57,549 nt of DNA from Gemmatimonadaceae bacterium (GTDB taxonomy: Bacteria > Gemmatimonadota > Gemmatimonadetes > Gemmatimonadales > Gemmatimonadaceae). A program made the translations under genes and the position numbers. The stretch spans positions 1 to 57,549 of the forward strand of contig JABFXC010000001.1 of the NCBI GenBank assembly GCA_013361935.1. The letters run 5' to 3'. The notes beneath the pieces were generated by a model. The model saw only the letters and a list, made by a program, of their open reading frames with translations. It was not told the origin of the DNA and searched no databases. Shown piece by piece: positions 17,570 to 26,593 of the stretch. How positions within the stretch are numbered: the stretch's first letter is position 1; the number at the start of each line of letters is the position of its first letter.

Positions 17570-18634
17570 GTGTCGTCCACCCTCGCCCTCCGTGCCGGCC
17601 CCGATGCGCTCGCCATCCTCCGCGAGCGCGGCCTCCGCGCCGAGGACGTCGACGTCGTGCCCGGCGCGAGCGGAGGGCCGAAATGGCTCGTGCTCGCCGG
17701 GCTCGATCGCTTCTTCTTCGGCGAGCTCTTCGCCGCGCCGCGGACACGGCCGCTGCACCTCATCGGATCGTCGATCGGGAGCTGGCGGCTCGCGTGTCTC
17801 GCGCAGGGCGATCCACTGGCCGCGCTCGCCCGCGCCCACGAGGCGTACATCGAGCAGCGCTACACGCCGAAGCCGCAGCTCGACGAGGTGACGCGCGTCG
17901 GCGCGGAGATCCTCGACGTGCTGCTCGGCGCCAGCGGCGTCGACGAGATCCTCACGCATCCGTGGGCGCGGCTGCACGTCGTCACCTCCGAGCTGCGCGG
18001 GCTTGGCGCCACCGACCGTCGCTGGCCCCTGCTCGCCTCGCTGGCGATCGCCGCCGCGGGGAACCTCCTCAGCCGGCGCGTGCTCGCGCGGCGCGTCTGG
18101 CGCGTCATCTTCCACACGGCGCGCGACGACTCGCCATTCCGCGGCCTTTCCGATTTTCCGACGCTCCACTTCCCGCTCACCCGCGAGAACACGCGGGCCG
18201 CGCTGCTCGCGTCGGCGTCGATCCCGCTCCTGCTCTCGGGTGTCGCGATCCCCGGCGCGGCGGGGCTGTACCGCGACGGCGGGATCGTCGACTACCATCT
18301 CGACGTCGACTTCGGCGCGGGCGATGGGATCGTGCTCTACCCGCACTTCTACCCGCACGTCGTCCCCGGCTGGTTCGACAAGTCGCTGCGCTGGCGCCGG
18401 GCGAGGGGGAAGAACTTCCGCCGCGCCCTCATCGTCGCGCCGTCGCCGGAGTTCGTCGCGACGCTCCCGCACGCGCACATCCCCGAGCGCGGCGACTTCT
18501 ATGCCTACGACGAGGCGACGCGCATCCGTACCTGGAGACAGATCGTCGCGATGAGCGAGCACGTCGCCGACGAACTGCGCGAGCTCATCGCGACGGGAAG
18601 GCTCGCGGAGCGGATCGAGCCGATCGCGCCGTGA
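17570..18634 (+). CDS. Patatin-like phospholipase
   Basis: A 354-residue putative serine lipid hydrolase. The nucleophile elbow is GSSIGS with S68, the glycine-rich oxyanion region is GASGGPKW (about 32-39), and the catalytic Asp is in DGGIVDYH. There is no signal peptide, so it probably acts in the cytoplasm or at the inner membrane. I chose the GTG at 17570 because everything upstream is repeat sequence; the ribosome site is weak. Being next to fadN/fadA, it may release fatty acids for beta-oxidation (inference). The TGA stop falls within the terminal repeat of the 0.7-kb element, as if the element inserted at, or supplies, the gene end. Confidence 0.87.
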   Translation: MSSTLALRAGPDALAILRERGLRAEDVDVVPGASGGPKWLVLAGLDRFFFGELFAAPRTRPLHLIGSSIGSWRLACLAQGDPLAALARAHEAYIEQRYTPKPQLDEVTRVGAEILDVLLGASGVDEILTHPWARLHVVTSELRGLGATDRRWPLLASLAIAAAGNLLSRRVLARRVWRVIFHTARDDSPFRGLSDFPTLHFPLTRENTRAALLASASIPLLLSGVAIPGAAGLYRDGGIVDYHLDVDFGAGDGIVLYPHFYPHVVPGWFDKSLRWRRARGKNFRRALIVAPSPEFVATLPHAHIPERGDFYAYDEATRIRTWRQIVAMSEHVADELRELIATGRLAERIEPIAP

Positions 18635-19338
18635 GCTACGGACGCGGATTGGAGCGGATGAGCGCGGATTCTGCTGCTGAACTTTGTTGGGGCGCGCCGG
18701 GTGAGATCGTCTCACCGGGCGCGCCCCAAAATCATTCTCGGCCTTGGCTGGATGTCACAGGGAGCCGGGGAGGCCGGGGGAGGAGTTCGCAGGGGGCTGG
18801 GGGGCTCGGCACCATGGCACCTCCCGTCGCTCCACGGCTCCCTGTTATTCACCGCCGAGCAGCAGTTGAAAGAGTCGCAGGGACCGCGGGGATTCTCGGC
18901 GGCATTCTTCCGGGTCGCGTACTGGTCTGTCTCGGCGGGGAGATCGCGCGGTTTTTCAGGGAAGAACGACGCAAGCACGGCGGAAGAAGGGCGGAAGATT
19001 CTACTCGTACGAGCCGGGATGTTTTTGTGGGGCATGGCGAGATGGTCTCGTCCCGCATGCCCCATACAGGCTTCGGGCTCGTAGCATTTGAGGGTCGCTC
19101 GAAGAGGACCCCTTCCGCAGTTCTTGGCGAGGGCAGTGCTTCCGCCGTGCTTCCTGCCCAATCCGCGCGGTGCCCGTCCTCGCGACGAGCCCCCGACGCG
19201 ACCCGCGACAGAGTCCGCAGCGAAGCACCGAGCCCTCCGCCCCTCCCCGGCTCCCTGTTATCACCGCCGAGCGATAGTACAAAGAGATCCGCGGCGATCC
19301 GTTTGATCCGCCAGGATCCGCGTCAGTAGTTCACAGCC
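18627..19338. mobile_element. 0.7-kb non-coding element with terminal inverted repeats, copy 2
   Basis: The reverse complement of this stretch matches 12167-12898. It carries a near-perfect 20-base hairpin at about 18689-18731 (TTGGGGCGCGCC ... GGCGCGCCCCAA) and the GGGGCATG...CATGCCCC hairpin near 19032-19065. The outer ends are TGAGCTACGGACGCGGAT and ATCCGCGTCAGTAGTTCACA. The open frames inside lack codon bias and are not shared in frame with copy 1. The remaining gap to 19426 shows nothing. Confidence 0.8.
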
Positions 19339-19426
19339 AGCGTAGTTGCCGAGCCGGCGCGTTGCGCCGAGGAGCTCGACCGCCCCACGGAGCGTTCCGA
19401 TGCCACCCCGATAAGCCGACCGGCGC

Positions 19427-19843
19427 TCACACCGAGAACAGCCCCCGCACCTCCGCGCTCACCCGCTTCGGCCTCCCGGTCCTCGGATCGATCGGCACCC
19501 ACAGCGTCCGCGACTTCGCGGCGACGCGGCCGTCGGCGAAGCGCACTTCGGCGAAGCGCTCGAAGGTGAGTCCCTCCGCGCCGCCGATCCAGGTCACTAC
19601 CATGATCTCGTCGCCGAGGAACGCCGGGAGCAGGTAGTCGATCTCGTGACGGCGCGCGGCCCAGGCGAGCTCGGCGCGCGTCGCCGCCGGCGCGACGGTC
19701 TCCCAGTGGGCGACCGCGGCCTGCAGCACCCACTGGACGTAGACCACGTTGTTCACGTGGCGCATCTCGTCCAGGTCGCTCGCGGCGACCGTGAGATGGA
19801 TGCGGAATGCGTTGTCGCGGGATCGGCCGAGGTCCGAAGACAT
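19427..19843 (-). CDS. Acyl-CoA thioesterase (4HBT hot-dog fold)
   Basis: A 138-residue single hot-dog domain with the 4-hydroxybenzoyl-CoA thioesterase signature DLDEMRHVNNVVYVQWVL (Asp nucleophile/base near residue 23). The ATG at 19843 gives MSSDLGRSRDNAF; longer frames run through repeat DNA. It would hydrolyse an acyl-CoA thioester in the cytoplasm, which suits the neighbouring beta-oxidation and aldehyde dehydrogenase genes. Chain-length specificity cannot be read from sequence. Confidence 0.88.
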   Translation of the reverse strand: MSSDLGRSRDNAFRIHLTVAASDLDEMRHVNNVVYVQWVLQAAVAHWETVAPAATRAELAWAARRHEIDYLLPAFLGDEIMVVTWIGGAEGLTFERFAEVRFADGRVAAKSRTLWVPIDPRTGRPKRVSAEVRGLFSV

Positions 19844-19869
19844 GAAGCGGGGCTGAGAGTGACGTGGGA

Positions 19870-20085
19870 CGAGTGAGTGGACTCGGGACGGGGAAGCGAG
19901 TTGGGGAGGCGGGGACGACGGGGGGACGTGGGAGGGAGGACTCACACGTCAGACGTCCTCCCAGCCCCACCCTCGCTCCAGCGCGTCCCTCGTCCACTTC
20001 CACGTCGACGTGGAAACTCCGGGACGCGACTCCGGAGAGAGGGGACTCGGAAGAGAGTGGACTCGGAAGAGAGTGGACTCGGAAC
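19870..20085. repeat. GGACTC-rich repeat region with 16-bp tandem units
   Basis: The unit GACTCGGAAGAGAGTG occurs twice and partly a third time at 20044-20085. Further copies of GTGGACTCGGGAC lie at about 19877. CTCCCAGCCCCACCC and related complements (19950-19975) suggest a decayed palindrome. It fills the 312-base gap between the divergent thioesterase and aldehyde dehydrogenase genes, so it must also hold their promoters. Confidence 0.6.
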
Positions 20086-20155
20086 TGCACTTCGGGTACT
20101 CTGTGAATCAGCCATCGGACCCCGTCGAACGCAACGATCGAACCCGTCACGAGCG

Positions 20156-21697
20156 ATGAAACAGGTCTCTCCGCAGGCGCAGTGGGACACCCTCCTCGCC
20201 GCGGCGCGCGCGGCGACCCCGGAAGCGTTCGACGCCGAGGGACGCCCGCTGAACCTCATCGGCGGCACGTGGCGCAGTCCCGGACGGCCGCGGCTCGTCA
20301 CCTCCCCGGTCGATGGGCGCGCGTTAGGCGAGCTGCCGATGCTCGACCTCGCCGAGGCGCACGAGGCGGTGGAGGCGGCCGCGGTCGAGGCGCGCGGGTG
20401 GGGGCAGGTCCACCTCGACGAGCGCAAGCGCCGCGTCGCCGCCAGCCTCGACGCGCTGCGCGCGAATCGCGACCTCCTCGCCAAGCTCCTCATCTGGGAG
20501 ATCGGCAAGCCGCTCAAGCAGGCGGAGACCGACGTCGACCGCTGCGTCGACGGCGTCGAGTGGTACGTCAACGAGATCGACGGGATGATGGACGGCCGCC
20601 GGCCGTTAGGCGTCGTCTCGAACATCGCGTCGTGGAACTACCCGTACTCGGTGCTCGTCCACTCCGTGCTCGTCCAGGCGCTCGCCGGGAACGCGGTGAT
20701 CGCGAAGACGCCCACCGACGGCGGGCTCTTCTCCCTCACCGTCGGCTTCGCGCTCCTCCGCCGCGCGGGGCTCCCCGTCACCCTCGTCAGCGGCGGCGGG
20801 GGCGAGCTCGGGCCGGCGCTCGTCCGCGGCGAGCGGGTGAACTGCCTCGCCTTCGTCGGCGGACGGTCGAGCGGTCGCGCGGTCGCCGCGGCGCTGCTCG
20901 ACTCGCACAAGCGCCACATCCTCGAGATGGAGGGGGTCAACGCCTACGGCGTCTGGGGCTTCACCGACTGGAAGGCCTTCGCCGCGCAATTGAAGAAGGG
21001 CTACGACTACGGGAAGCAGCGCTGCACCGCCTACGCGCGCTTCGTCGTCGAGCGGCGGCTCTTCCCGAAGTTCCTCGAGACCTACCTCGACGTCGCGAAG
21101 TCGATCCGCGTCGGCAACCCGGTCGCCGTCGACAAGCCCGACGATCCGCTTCCCGCGCTCGACTTCGGCCCGCTCATCAACCGCGACCAGGTCGATACCC
21201 TCAAGCTCGGGATCGCCGAGGCGATCAATGCCGGCGCGGTCCCCCTCTTTGAGGGAACGCTCGACCCCGATCGCTTCATCCCGCACCAGGACACCAGCGC
21301 CTACATCGCTCCCGCCGCACTGCTCGGCGTCCCCCGCAACGGCGCGCTCTATCACCGCGAGCCGTTCGGCCCCGTCGACACCATCACCCTCGTCGACAGC
21401 GTCGAGGAGCTCGTCGCCGAGATGAACGTGTCGAACGGGTCGCTCGTCGGCAGCCTCGCCACCGACGACGCGCAGCTCGCGCGCGAGCTGAGCGGGGAGA
21501 TCCGCAGCTTCAAGATAGGCGTGAACAGCGTGCGCTCGCGCGGCGACCGCGAGGAGGTCTTCGGCGGGATCGGCCAGTCGTGGCGCGGCTGCTTCGTCGG
21601 CGGGCGGTATCTCGTGCAGGCGGTCACCGAGGGCGCCCCGGGCGAGCGGCTCTACGGCAACTTCGCCGACTACACCCTTCTCCCCGCGCAGCGTTAG
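20156..21697 (+). CDS. Aldehyde dehydrogenase family protein
   Basis: A 513-residue NAD(P)-dependent aldehyde dehydrogenase. The N-terminal half has the Rossmann segment VVSNIASWNYPYSV and the lysine motif VIAKTPTDG. The general base Glu is in HILEMEGVN and the catalytic Cys in GKQRCTAYAR. LEMEGVN replaces the usual LELGGK, so it is a divergent subfamily and its substrate is unclear. The ATG at 20156 follows CACGAGCG. A VOC-family gene starts 10 bases after the stop, so they are one operon, which points to catabolism of an aromatic or similar carbon source. Two in-frame CGTTAGGC octamers lie inside, and a third contains the TAG stop. Confidence 0.9.
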   Translation: MKQVSPQAQWDTLLAAARAATPEAFDAEGRPLNLIGGTWRSPGRPRLVTSPVDGRALGELPMLDLAEAHEAVEAAAVEARGWGQVHLDERKRRVAASLDALRANRDLLAKLLIWEIGKPLKQAETDVDRCVDGVEWYVNEIDGMMDGRRPLGVVSNIASWNYPYSVLVHSVLVQALAGNAVIAKTPTDGGLFSLTVGFALLRRAGLPVTLVSGGGGELGPALVRGERVNCLAFVGGRSSGRAVAAALLDSHKRHILEMEGVNAYGVWGFTDWKAFAAQLKKGYDYGKQRCTAYARFVVERRLFPKFLETYLDVAKSIRVGNPVAVDKPDDPLPALDFGPLINRDQVDTLKLGIAEAINAGAVPLFEGTLDPDRFIPHQDTSAYIAPAALLGVPRNGALYHREPFGPVDTITLVDSVEELVAEMNVSNGSLVGSLATDDAQLARELSGEIRSFKIGVNSVRSRGDREEVFGGIGQSWRGCFVGGRYLVQAVTEGAPGERLYGNFADYTLLPAQR

Positions 21698-21707
21698 GCA
21701 GGACACC

Positions 21708-22610
21708 ATGGCGACGACGACCACCCCGCGCGAGTACGGCATTGCCCCCGAGGGCTATCGCCTCCCCGACACGACGCGCCTCGGTCGCGTGAAGCTCCAG
21801 ATCGCCGACCTCGAGCGATCGCTCGACTACTACACGCGCGTCCTCGGCCTCCGCGTGCTCCACCGCGGCGACGCGAACGGCAGCCCCTTCGCGCGGCTCG
21901 CCCCGCAGGGTGAAGACGTCGTCCTCATCGAGCTGGTCGAGAAGCCGGGCGTCGAGCCGAGCCCCGAGCGCGGCCGGCTCGGCCTCTATCATTTCGCGAT
22001 CCTCCTCCCCGACCGCGCCTCGCTCGGCCGCTTCGTCCGCCATCTCGGCGAGATGAACGTGCGCGCCGGGATGGCCGACCACCTCGTCAGCGAAGCGATC
22101 TACCTCGAGGATCCCGACGGACTCGGCATCGAGGTCTACGCCGACCGGCCGCGCAGCGCGTGGCGGAGCGAGGCGCGGCAGATCGTGATGACGACCGAGC
22201 ACCTGAACGTCGGCGACCTCGTGCGAGCGGGCGGCGGCGAGCCGTGGAGCGGGATGCCGCGGGGGACGGTGATCGGGCACGTGCATCTCTACGTCGGCGA
22301 TCTCGAGCGCGCGTCCGCCTTCTATCACGACGCGTTAGGCTTCGAGGTGGTGTGGAACTATCCCGGCGCGCTCTTTCTCTCGGCGGGCGGCTATCACCAT
22401 CACCTCGGCACGAACACCTGGGCGCGTCACGCGAAGCCGGCGAGCGACGACGACGCGCGGCTGCTCGAGTGGGAGATCGTGCTCCCCGCGGAGGACGTGA
22501 CCGCCGCGGCGGCGAGCGTCGAGAAGAAGGGGATGGCCGTGGAGCGCGAGGGCGGCGCGGTCGCGGTGCTCGATCCCTGGGGGACGCGAGTGCGGTTGAT
22601 CGCGGGATAG
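21708..22610 (+). CDS. VOC family protein, catechol 2,3-dioxygenase-like (CatE type)
   Basis: A 300-residue protein with two vicinal-oxygen-chelate modules. The first runs from VKLQIADLERSLDYYTRVLG to DPDGLGIEVYADRP; the second from IGHVHLYVGDLERASAFYHD to DPWGTRVRLIAG. Candidate metal ligands are the His of LYHFAIL or HVHLYV, the His in GGYHHHLGTN, and a Glu such as that in GIEVYAD. CatE-like proteins cleave catechols or act as thiol-dependent dioxygenases; the substrate here is not fixed. It is translated with the aldehyde dehydrogenase upstream, a plausible next step for ring-cleavage semialdehydes. Confidence 0.85.
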   Translation: MATTTTPREYGIAPEGYRLPDTTRLGRVKLQIADLERSLDYYTRVLGLRVLHRGDANGSPFARLAPQGEDVVLIELVEKPGVEPSPERGRLGLYHFAILLPDRASLGRFVRHLGEMNVRAGMADHLVSEAIYLEDPDGLGIEVYADRPRSAWRSEARQIVMTTEHLNVGDLVRAGGGEPWSGMPRGTVIGHVHLYVGDLERASAFYHDALGFEVVWNYPGALFLSAGGYHHHLGTNTWARHAKPASDDDARLLEWEIVLPAEDVTAAAASVEKKGMAVEREGGAVAVLDPWGTRVRLIAG

Positions 22611-22623
22611 GCTGTCGGCAAAA

Positions 22624-22694
22624 GGCAGCGAGCAGGAGGCGGGAGCCGAAAGCTGAAGGCAGCCTTCAGCCCCCTGCCTCCTGCTTTCAGCCCC
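22624..22694. repeat. GCAGGAGGC hairpin repeat after the VOC gene
   Basis: GCAGGAGGCGGGAGCC and AGCTGAAGGC on the left pair with GCCTTCAGCCCCC and GCCTCCTGC on the right. It starts 14 bases after the VOC stop and resembles the other stop-proximal palindromes in layout, but has its own arm sequence. Confidence 0.7.
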
Positions 22695-22738
22695 GCGCGC
22701 GGCGTTCTATCTTCCCGCGACCCGCTACCCCGCCTCTC

Positions 22739-24325
22739 ATGAAGACTCGCACGTTCGCCGCAGTCGCTTTGACCTGCGTCGCGGCCTCCGCCGCCCGCGC
22801 CCAGACTTTCGCCACGAACGATCCCGTCCTTCGCCGCATCTGGACGATCGGCATGGACAGCTCGCGCACGTACGACCTCGCGCAGGCGCTCACCGACTCC
22901 ATCGGTCCGCGCCTGACGGGAACGCCGCAGCAGAAGGCGGGGAACGACTGGCTGGTGGCGACCTACAAGTCGTGGGGCGTCGACGCGCGCAACGAGCAGT
23001 ACGGCACTTGGCGCGGCTGGCGGCGCGGTGTCACGCACGTCGATCTCGTGAGCCCGCGCGTCCGCAGCCTCGAGGGGACGACGCTCGCCTGGAGCCCGGG
23101 GACGAAGGGCGCCGTGCAGGCGCCGGCGGTCGTGCTCCCCGACGTGCAGAGCGCCGCGGAGTTCGAGCGCTGGCTGCCTAACGCGAAGGGCAAGTACGTG
23201 CTGATCTCGATGGCGCAGCCCACCTGCCGCCCGGACACGGCGTGGGCGGCGTCGGCGACGCCCGAGTCCTACGCGCGGATGAAGGAGGAGCGCGCGAAGG
23301 CGAGCGCCGCATGGCAGGCGCGCATCCTCCGCACCGCCGCGCCCGGCGACAGCACCTTCGGCCTCGCCAACCGCAATCTCCCGCTGCGCCTCGAGCGCGC
23401 CGGCGCGCGCGGCGTGATCACCAACCTCTGGTCGCAGGGCTGGGGCGTCGACAAGATCTTCAACGCGCGCACCACCACCATCCCCACGCTCGACCTGAGC
23501 TGCGAGGACTACGGCCTCGTCTTCCGGCTCGCCGAGCGGAACCAGGGGCCGGTGCTCCGCGTCGACGCGGAGTCGCAGGCGCTGGGCGAGGTGCCGGTGT
23601 TCAACACCATCGCCGAGATCCGCGGCAGCGAGAAGCCGGACGAGTACGTGATGCTCTCCGCGCACTTCGACTCGTGGGACGGCGGCAGCGGCGCGACGGA
23701 CAACGGGACGGGCACCGTCACCATGATGGAGGCGATGCGCATTCTGAAGCAGGTCTATCCGCATCCGAAGCGCACGATCCTAGTCGGGCACTGGAGCGGG
23801 GAAGAGCAGGGGCTCGTCGGCTCGCGCGCCTTCGCCGCCGATCACCCGGAGATCGTGAAGGGGCTGCAGGCGCTCTTCAACCAGGACAACGGCACCGGCC
23901 GCATCGTGAACATCTCGGCGACCGGGCTGGTGAACGCGGGCGGCAATTACGCGAACTGGCTTGCCCGGCTGCCCGCCGAGCTCACGCGCGGGCTCAACAT
24001 CAGCTTCCCCGGGATGCCGGGAGGCGGCGGCAGCGACTACGCGTCGTTCATCTGCTACGGCGCGCCCGCATTCAACCTCGGCTCGCTCCCCTTCGACTAC
24101 TTCACCTACACCTGGCACACCAACCGCGACAGCTTCGACAAGATCGTCTTCGACGACCTGAAGTCGAACGCGACGATGACGGCGATGCTGGTCTACCTGG
24201 CGAGCGAGGACCCGACCACGGTCCCGCGCGACCGCCGCATCATGCCGGACGCGCCCAACGGCGCGCCGCAGGACTGGCCACCGTGCCAGACCCCGCCGCG
24301 GAAGTCGTCGGAGTGGACGCGATGA
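22739..24325 (+). CDS. M28 family zinc peptidase, secreted
   Basis: A 528-residue exported peptidase. A Sec signal peptide ends at ARAQ. A PA-like insert domain lies at about 100-280. The M28 catalytic domain has the metal ligands H/D in SAHFDSWDGGSGATDNG, the Glu pair in GHWSGEEQGLVGS, D in NQDNGTG and H in TWHTNRDSFD. Two-zinc aminopeptidases or carboxypeptidases of this clan trim peptides outside the cytoplasm. Its TGA overlaps the ATG of the following TonB-dependent receptor, so peptide or metallophore processing and uptake may be coupled (inference). A CGTTAGGC octamer lies on the antisense strand at 23176-23183, encoding Pro-Asn. Confidence 0.92.
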   Translation: MKTRTFAAVALTCVAASAARAQTFATNDPVLRRIWTIGMDSSRTYDLAQALTDSIGPRLTGTPQQKAGNDWLVATYKSWGVDARNEQYGTWRGWRRGVTHVDLVSPRVRSLEGTTLAWSPGTKGAVQAPAVVLPDVQSAAEFERWLPNAKGKYVLISMAQPTCRPDTAWAASATPESYARMKEERAKASAAWQARILRTAAPGDSTFGLANRNLPLRLERAGARGVITNLWSQGWGVDKIFNARTTTIPTLDLSCEDYGLVFRLAERNQGPVLRVDAESQALGEVPVFNTIAEIRGSEKPDEYVMLSAHFDSWDGGSGATDNGTGTVTMMEAMRILKQVYPHPKRTILVGHWSGEEQGLVGSRAFAADHPEIVKGLQALFNQDNGTGRIVNISATGLVNAGGNYANWLARLPAELTRGLNISFPGMPGGGGSDYASFICYGAPAFNLGSLPFDYFTYTWHTNRDSFDKIVFDDLKSNATMTAMLVYLASEDPTTVPRDRRIMPDAPNGAPQDWPPCQTPPRKSSEWTR

Positions 24326-26442
24326 GAACGGCAGGGGCCAGGAATCAGGCGTCAGGAACGGCGTTTACCGCAGTCGCCGCCGTTCCTCACGCCTGGCTCC
24401 TGGTGGCAGGCGCGCTCCTCGCGCCGGCGCTTGCCGCCGCCCAGGACACCGCCGCGCACCGCGACACCACGGCGTTCGAGCTGGGCCAGGTGACCGTCAT
24501 CGGCGTCGCCACGCCGCAGCTGCCGGTGTCGCTCTCGACCACGCTCCTCCGCGGCGACCAGCTGCGCGAGGCGCCGGGGGCGCCGTTAGGCAGGGCGATC
24601 GCCCAGATCCCCGGCGTGCGCGTGCTCTCCACGGGGCCGCAGGTGAGCAAGCCGGTGATCCGCGGGCTGAGCGGTCCTCGCGTTCTCGTCGCCGACGCGG
24701 GGCATCGCATCGAGGACTACTCGTGGAGCGAGGAGGACGCGCCCTCCGCCGACGTCGCCCTCGCCGGCGAGGTGCAGGTGACGCGCGGGCCGGCGAGCCT
24801 GCGCTACGGGTCGGACGCGCTGGGCGGCGTCGTCAACATCGTCCCGCTGCCCCTGCCGACGGCGCCGCTCGCGCGCTCCGCCCTGCGGCCGATGCTCCAG
24901 GTCGACGGCGCGACGAACAACAAGTCCTTCGGCGGCCTCGCCCGCTTCGAGGGATTCGGCAATGGAATCGGCTGGCGCGTCGCCGGATCGGGACGGTTCG
25001 CCGGCGACTACTCGGCGCCCCGTGGCGAGGTCCCGCACACCGGCTTCGCCGAGGCGAACGCCGAGGCCGCGCTCGGCCGCGTCGGCGCGCACGGCGTCAC
25101 CACGCTGCGCCTCGCCCACACCGGCGGCGAGTACCAGCTCATCGAGGCGGGTGCGCCCCCGCCCGCGGCGGGCGCCAGGGAGGAAGGCCCCGAGCGCAAG
25201 TCGCTGGACGATCGCCTCCAGCTCGCCCACGAGCTGCCGCTCGGCGGCGGCGCCTCGCTCGCCCTCCGCGGCCAGCTCCAGCGCCACTCCCTCGTCGAGA
25301 TGTCCGACGAGTGCGGCCAGCCGAGCTGCCCACCCGTCACCCCGGGGCAGGAGCAGGTCGCCTTCGACCTCCTTCTCAACACGGCGACCGCCGAGGCCGC
25401 GCTCCAGCACACGTTAGGCAGCGCCGTCCGCGGTACGCTCGGCCTCAGCACGCTCGTCCAGAAGAGCCGCAGCGCCGGTCCCGTGCTCCTCGTCCCCACC
25501 GCGACGGGCAGCGCGAACGGGATCTTCCTCATCGAGGAGGCCGCGCTGTCGCGGCTCGTGCTCTCCGGCGGCGCGCGCGTCGACCGTCGGACGATCGACC
25601 CGGGGACGAAGGACCTCGTTCCGGTCTATCCCGCGCCTCCGTCGGAGCTGCGCCGCCGCAGCTGGAGCGCGACGAGCGCCGACGTCGGCGCGACGCTCGC
25701 CGTCGCCGGCCCGCTCTCGCTCGCCGCTAACCATGGCACCGCCTGGCGCGCGCCGACGCTCTTCGAGCTCTACGCCAACGGCCCGCACCTCGCCGAGTCG
25801 CGCTACGAGATCGGCGACTCGCGGCTCGACGCGGAACGCTCGCACGAATCGGACGTCTCGCTCCGCTGGCGCGGCAACGTCGTGCGCGCCGAGCTGACCG
25901 CCTTCCGCAACGACGTCGACGACTTCATCTACGTCGCTCCCACGGGCGCCACGGTGAACGGGCTCCGCGTCTTCGAGCACCGCTCGACCGACGCGCGCCT
26001 CGACGGCGGCGAAGCGGCGATCGACGTGGCACTCGGCGGACGCGGTCTCCTTCGCGCCCGGCACGAGATCGTCCGCGGCACCGATCGCCGCGCGGGGGAG
26101 CCGCTGCCCCTCGTCGCGCCCGCGCGGACGATGGTCGGCGCGCAGCTCGGCGCCGGCCTCTTCGCGCATGCGCCGCGGCTCTCGGTGGACGTCACCCACG
26201 TCGCGCGGCAGACGCGTCCGAACCCCGACGACATCGTCACCGACGCGTATACCACCCTCGACCTCGGCGCGGGATGGGGGTTCGGCGCGTCGCTGCCGTG
26301 GTACGGGGCGAGCCCGGTGGCGGTGGACCTGCTCGTCCGCAACGCGACGAACGTTTCCTACCGCGACTTCCTCGGCCGCTACAAGGAGCTCGCCGACGAG
26401 CCCGGACGGAACCTCGTCCTCCGGGTGACGCTGGCGCGCTGA
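24322..26442 (+). CDS. TonB-dependent receptor whose N-terminus is encoded by a repeat
   Basis: A 706-residue outer-membrane receptor. The plug domain (VTVIGVATPQLPVSL; IPGVRVLSTGPQVSKPVIRG; VQVTRGPASLRYGSDALGGV) precedes a beta-barrel ending in a C-terminal LVLRVTLAR. IEDYSWSEEDAPSAD is reminiscent of metal-related receptors, so metal-complex uptake is possible. The first codons, from ATG 24322 (ATGA overlap with the M28 gene), run through a family B palindrome and give MRTAGARNQASGTAFTAV, then AWLLVAGALLAPALAAAQ, a usable signal peptide. An in-frame GTG at 24403 would leave a much shorter hydrophobic leader without a basic end. Two octamers (24584, 25412) lie in frame. Confidence 0.88.
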   Translation: MRTAGARNQASGTAFTAVAAVPHAWLLVAGALLAPALAAAQDTAAHRDTTAFELGQVTVIGVATPQLPVSLSTTLLRGDQLREAPGAPLGRAIAQIPGVRVLSTGPQVSKPVIRGLSGPRVLVADAGHRIEDYSWSEEDAPSADVALAGEVQVTRGPASLRYGSDALGGVVNIVPLPLPTAPLARSALRPMLQVDGATNNKSFGGLARFEGFGNGIGWRVAGSGRFAGDYSAPRGEVPHTGFAEANAEAALGRVGAHGVTTLRLAHTGGEYQLIEAGAPPPAAGAREEGPERKSLDDRLQLAHELPLGGGASLALRGQLQRHSLVEMSDECGQPSCPPVTPGQEQVAFDLLLNTATAEAALQHTLGSAVRGTLGLSTLVQKSRSAGPVLLVPTATGSANGIFLIEEAALSRLVLSGGARVDRRTIDPGTKDLVPVYPAPPSELRRRSWSATSADVGATLAVAGPLSLAANHGTAWRAPTLFELYANGPHLAESRYEIGDSRLDAERSHESDVSLRWRGNVVRAELTAFRNDVDDFIYVAPTGATVNGLRVFEHRSTDARLDGGEAAIDVALGGRGLLRARHEIVRGTDRRAGEPLPLVAPARTMVGAQLGAGLFAHAPRLSVDVTHVARQTRPNPDDIVTDAYTTLDLGAGWGFGASLPWYGASPVAVDLLVRNATNVSYRDFLGRYKELADEPGRNLVLRVTLAR
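24333..24405. repeat. Family B palindrome, copy 5, inside a coding sequence
   Basis: GGGGCCAGGAATCAGGCGTC with AGGAAC, a CCGCAGTCGCCGCC core, then GTTCCTCACGCCTGGCTCC. Unlike the other copies it is read through in frame as the start of the TonB-dependent receptor. The right arm has substitutions (GGCTCCTGGTGG for GGCCCCTGGCCCC) that turn a Pro-rich tail into Leu-Leu-Val. Confidence 0.85.
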
Positions 26443-26593
26443 GCTTCCCGTCCCGGACCGCGGCGGCATCCCGCGGACCGGGCGGGCGAACGGGCACGCA
26501 CGAGTCCTGCATCAGCGGTTCCCGGTGGGCGCGGCCGCACCAGTTGCGAGCCGCGTCTCTCGTCATGTCGACCTACCAGCCAACTCATACGCC

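Noticed and set aside
20156..21697. Octamer TTAGGC as a DtxR/IdeR half site
   Set aside because: Full DtxR-type sites need paired TTAGG/CCTAA halves at fixed spacing; here the motif is single and mostly inside genes.
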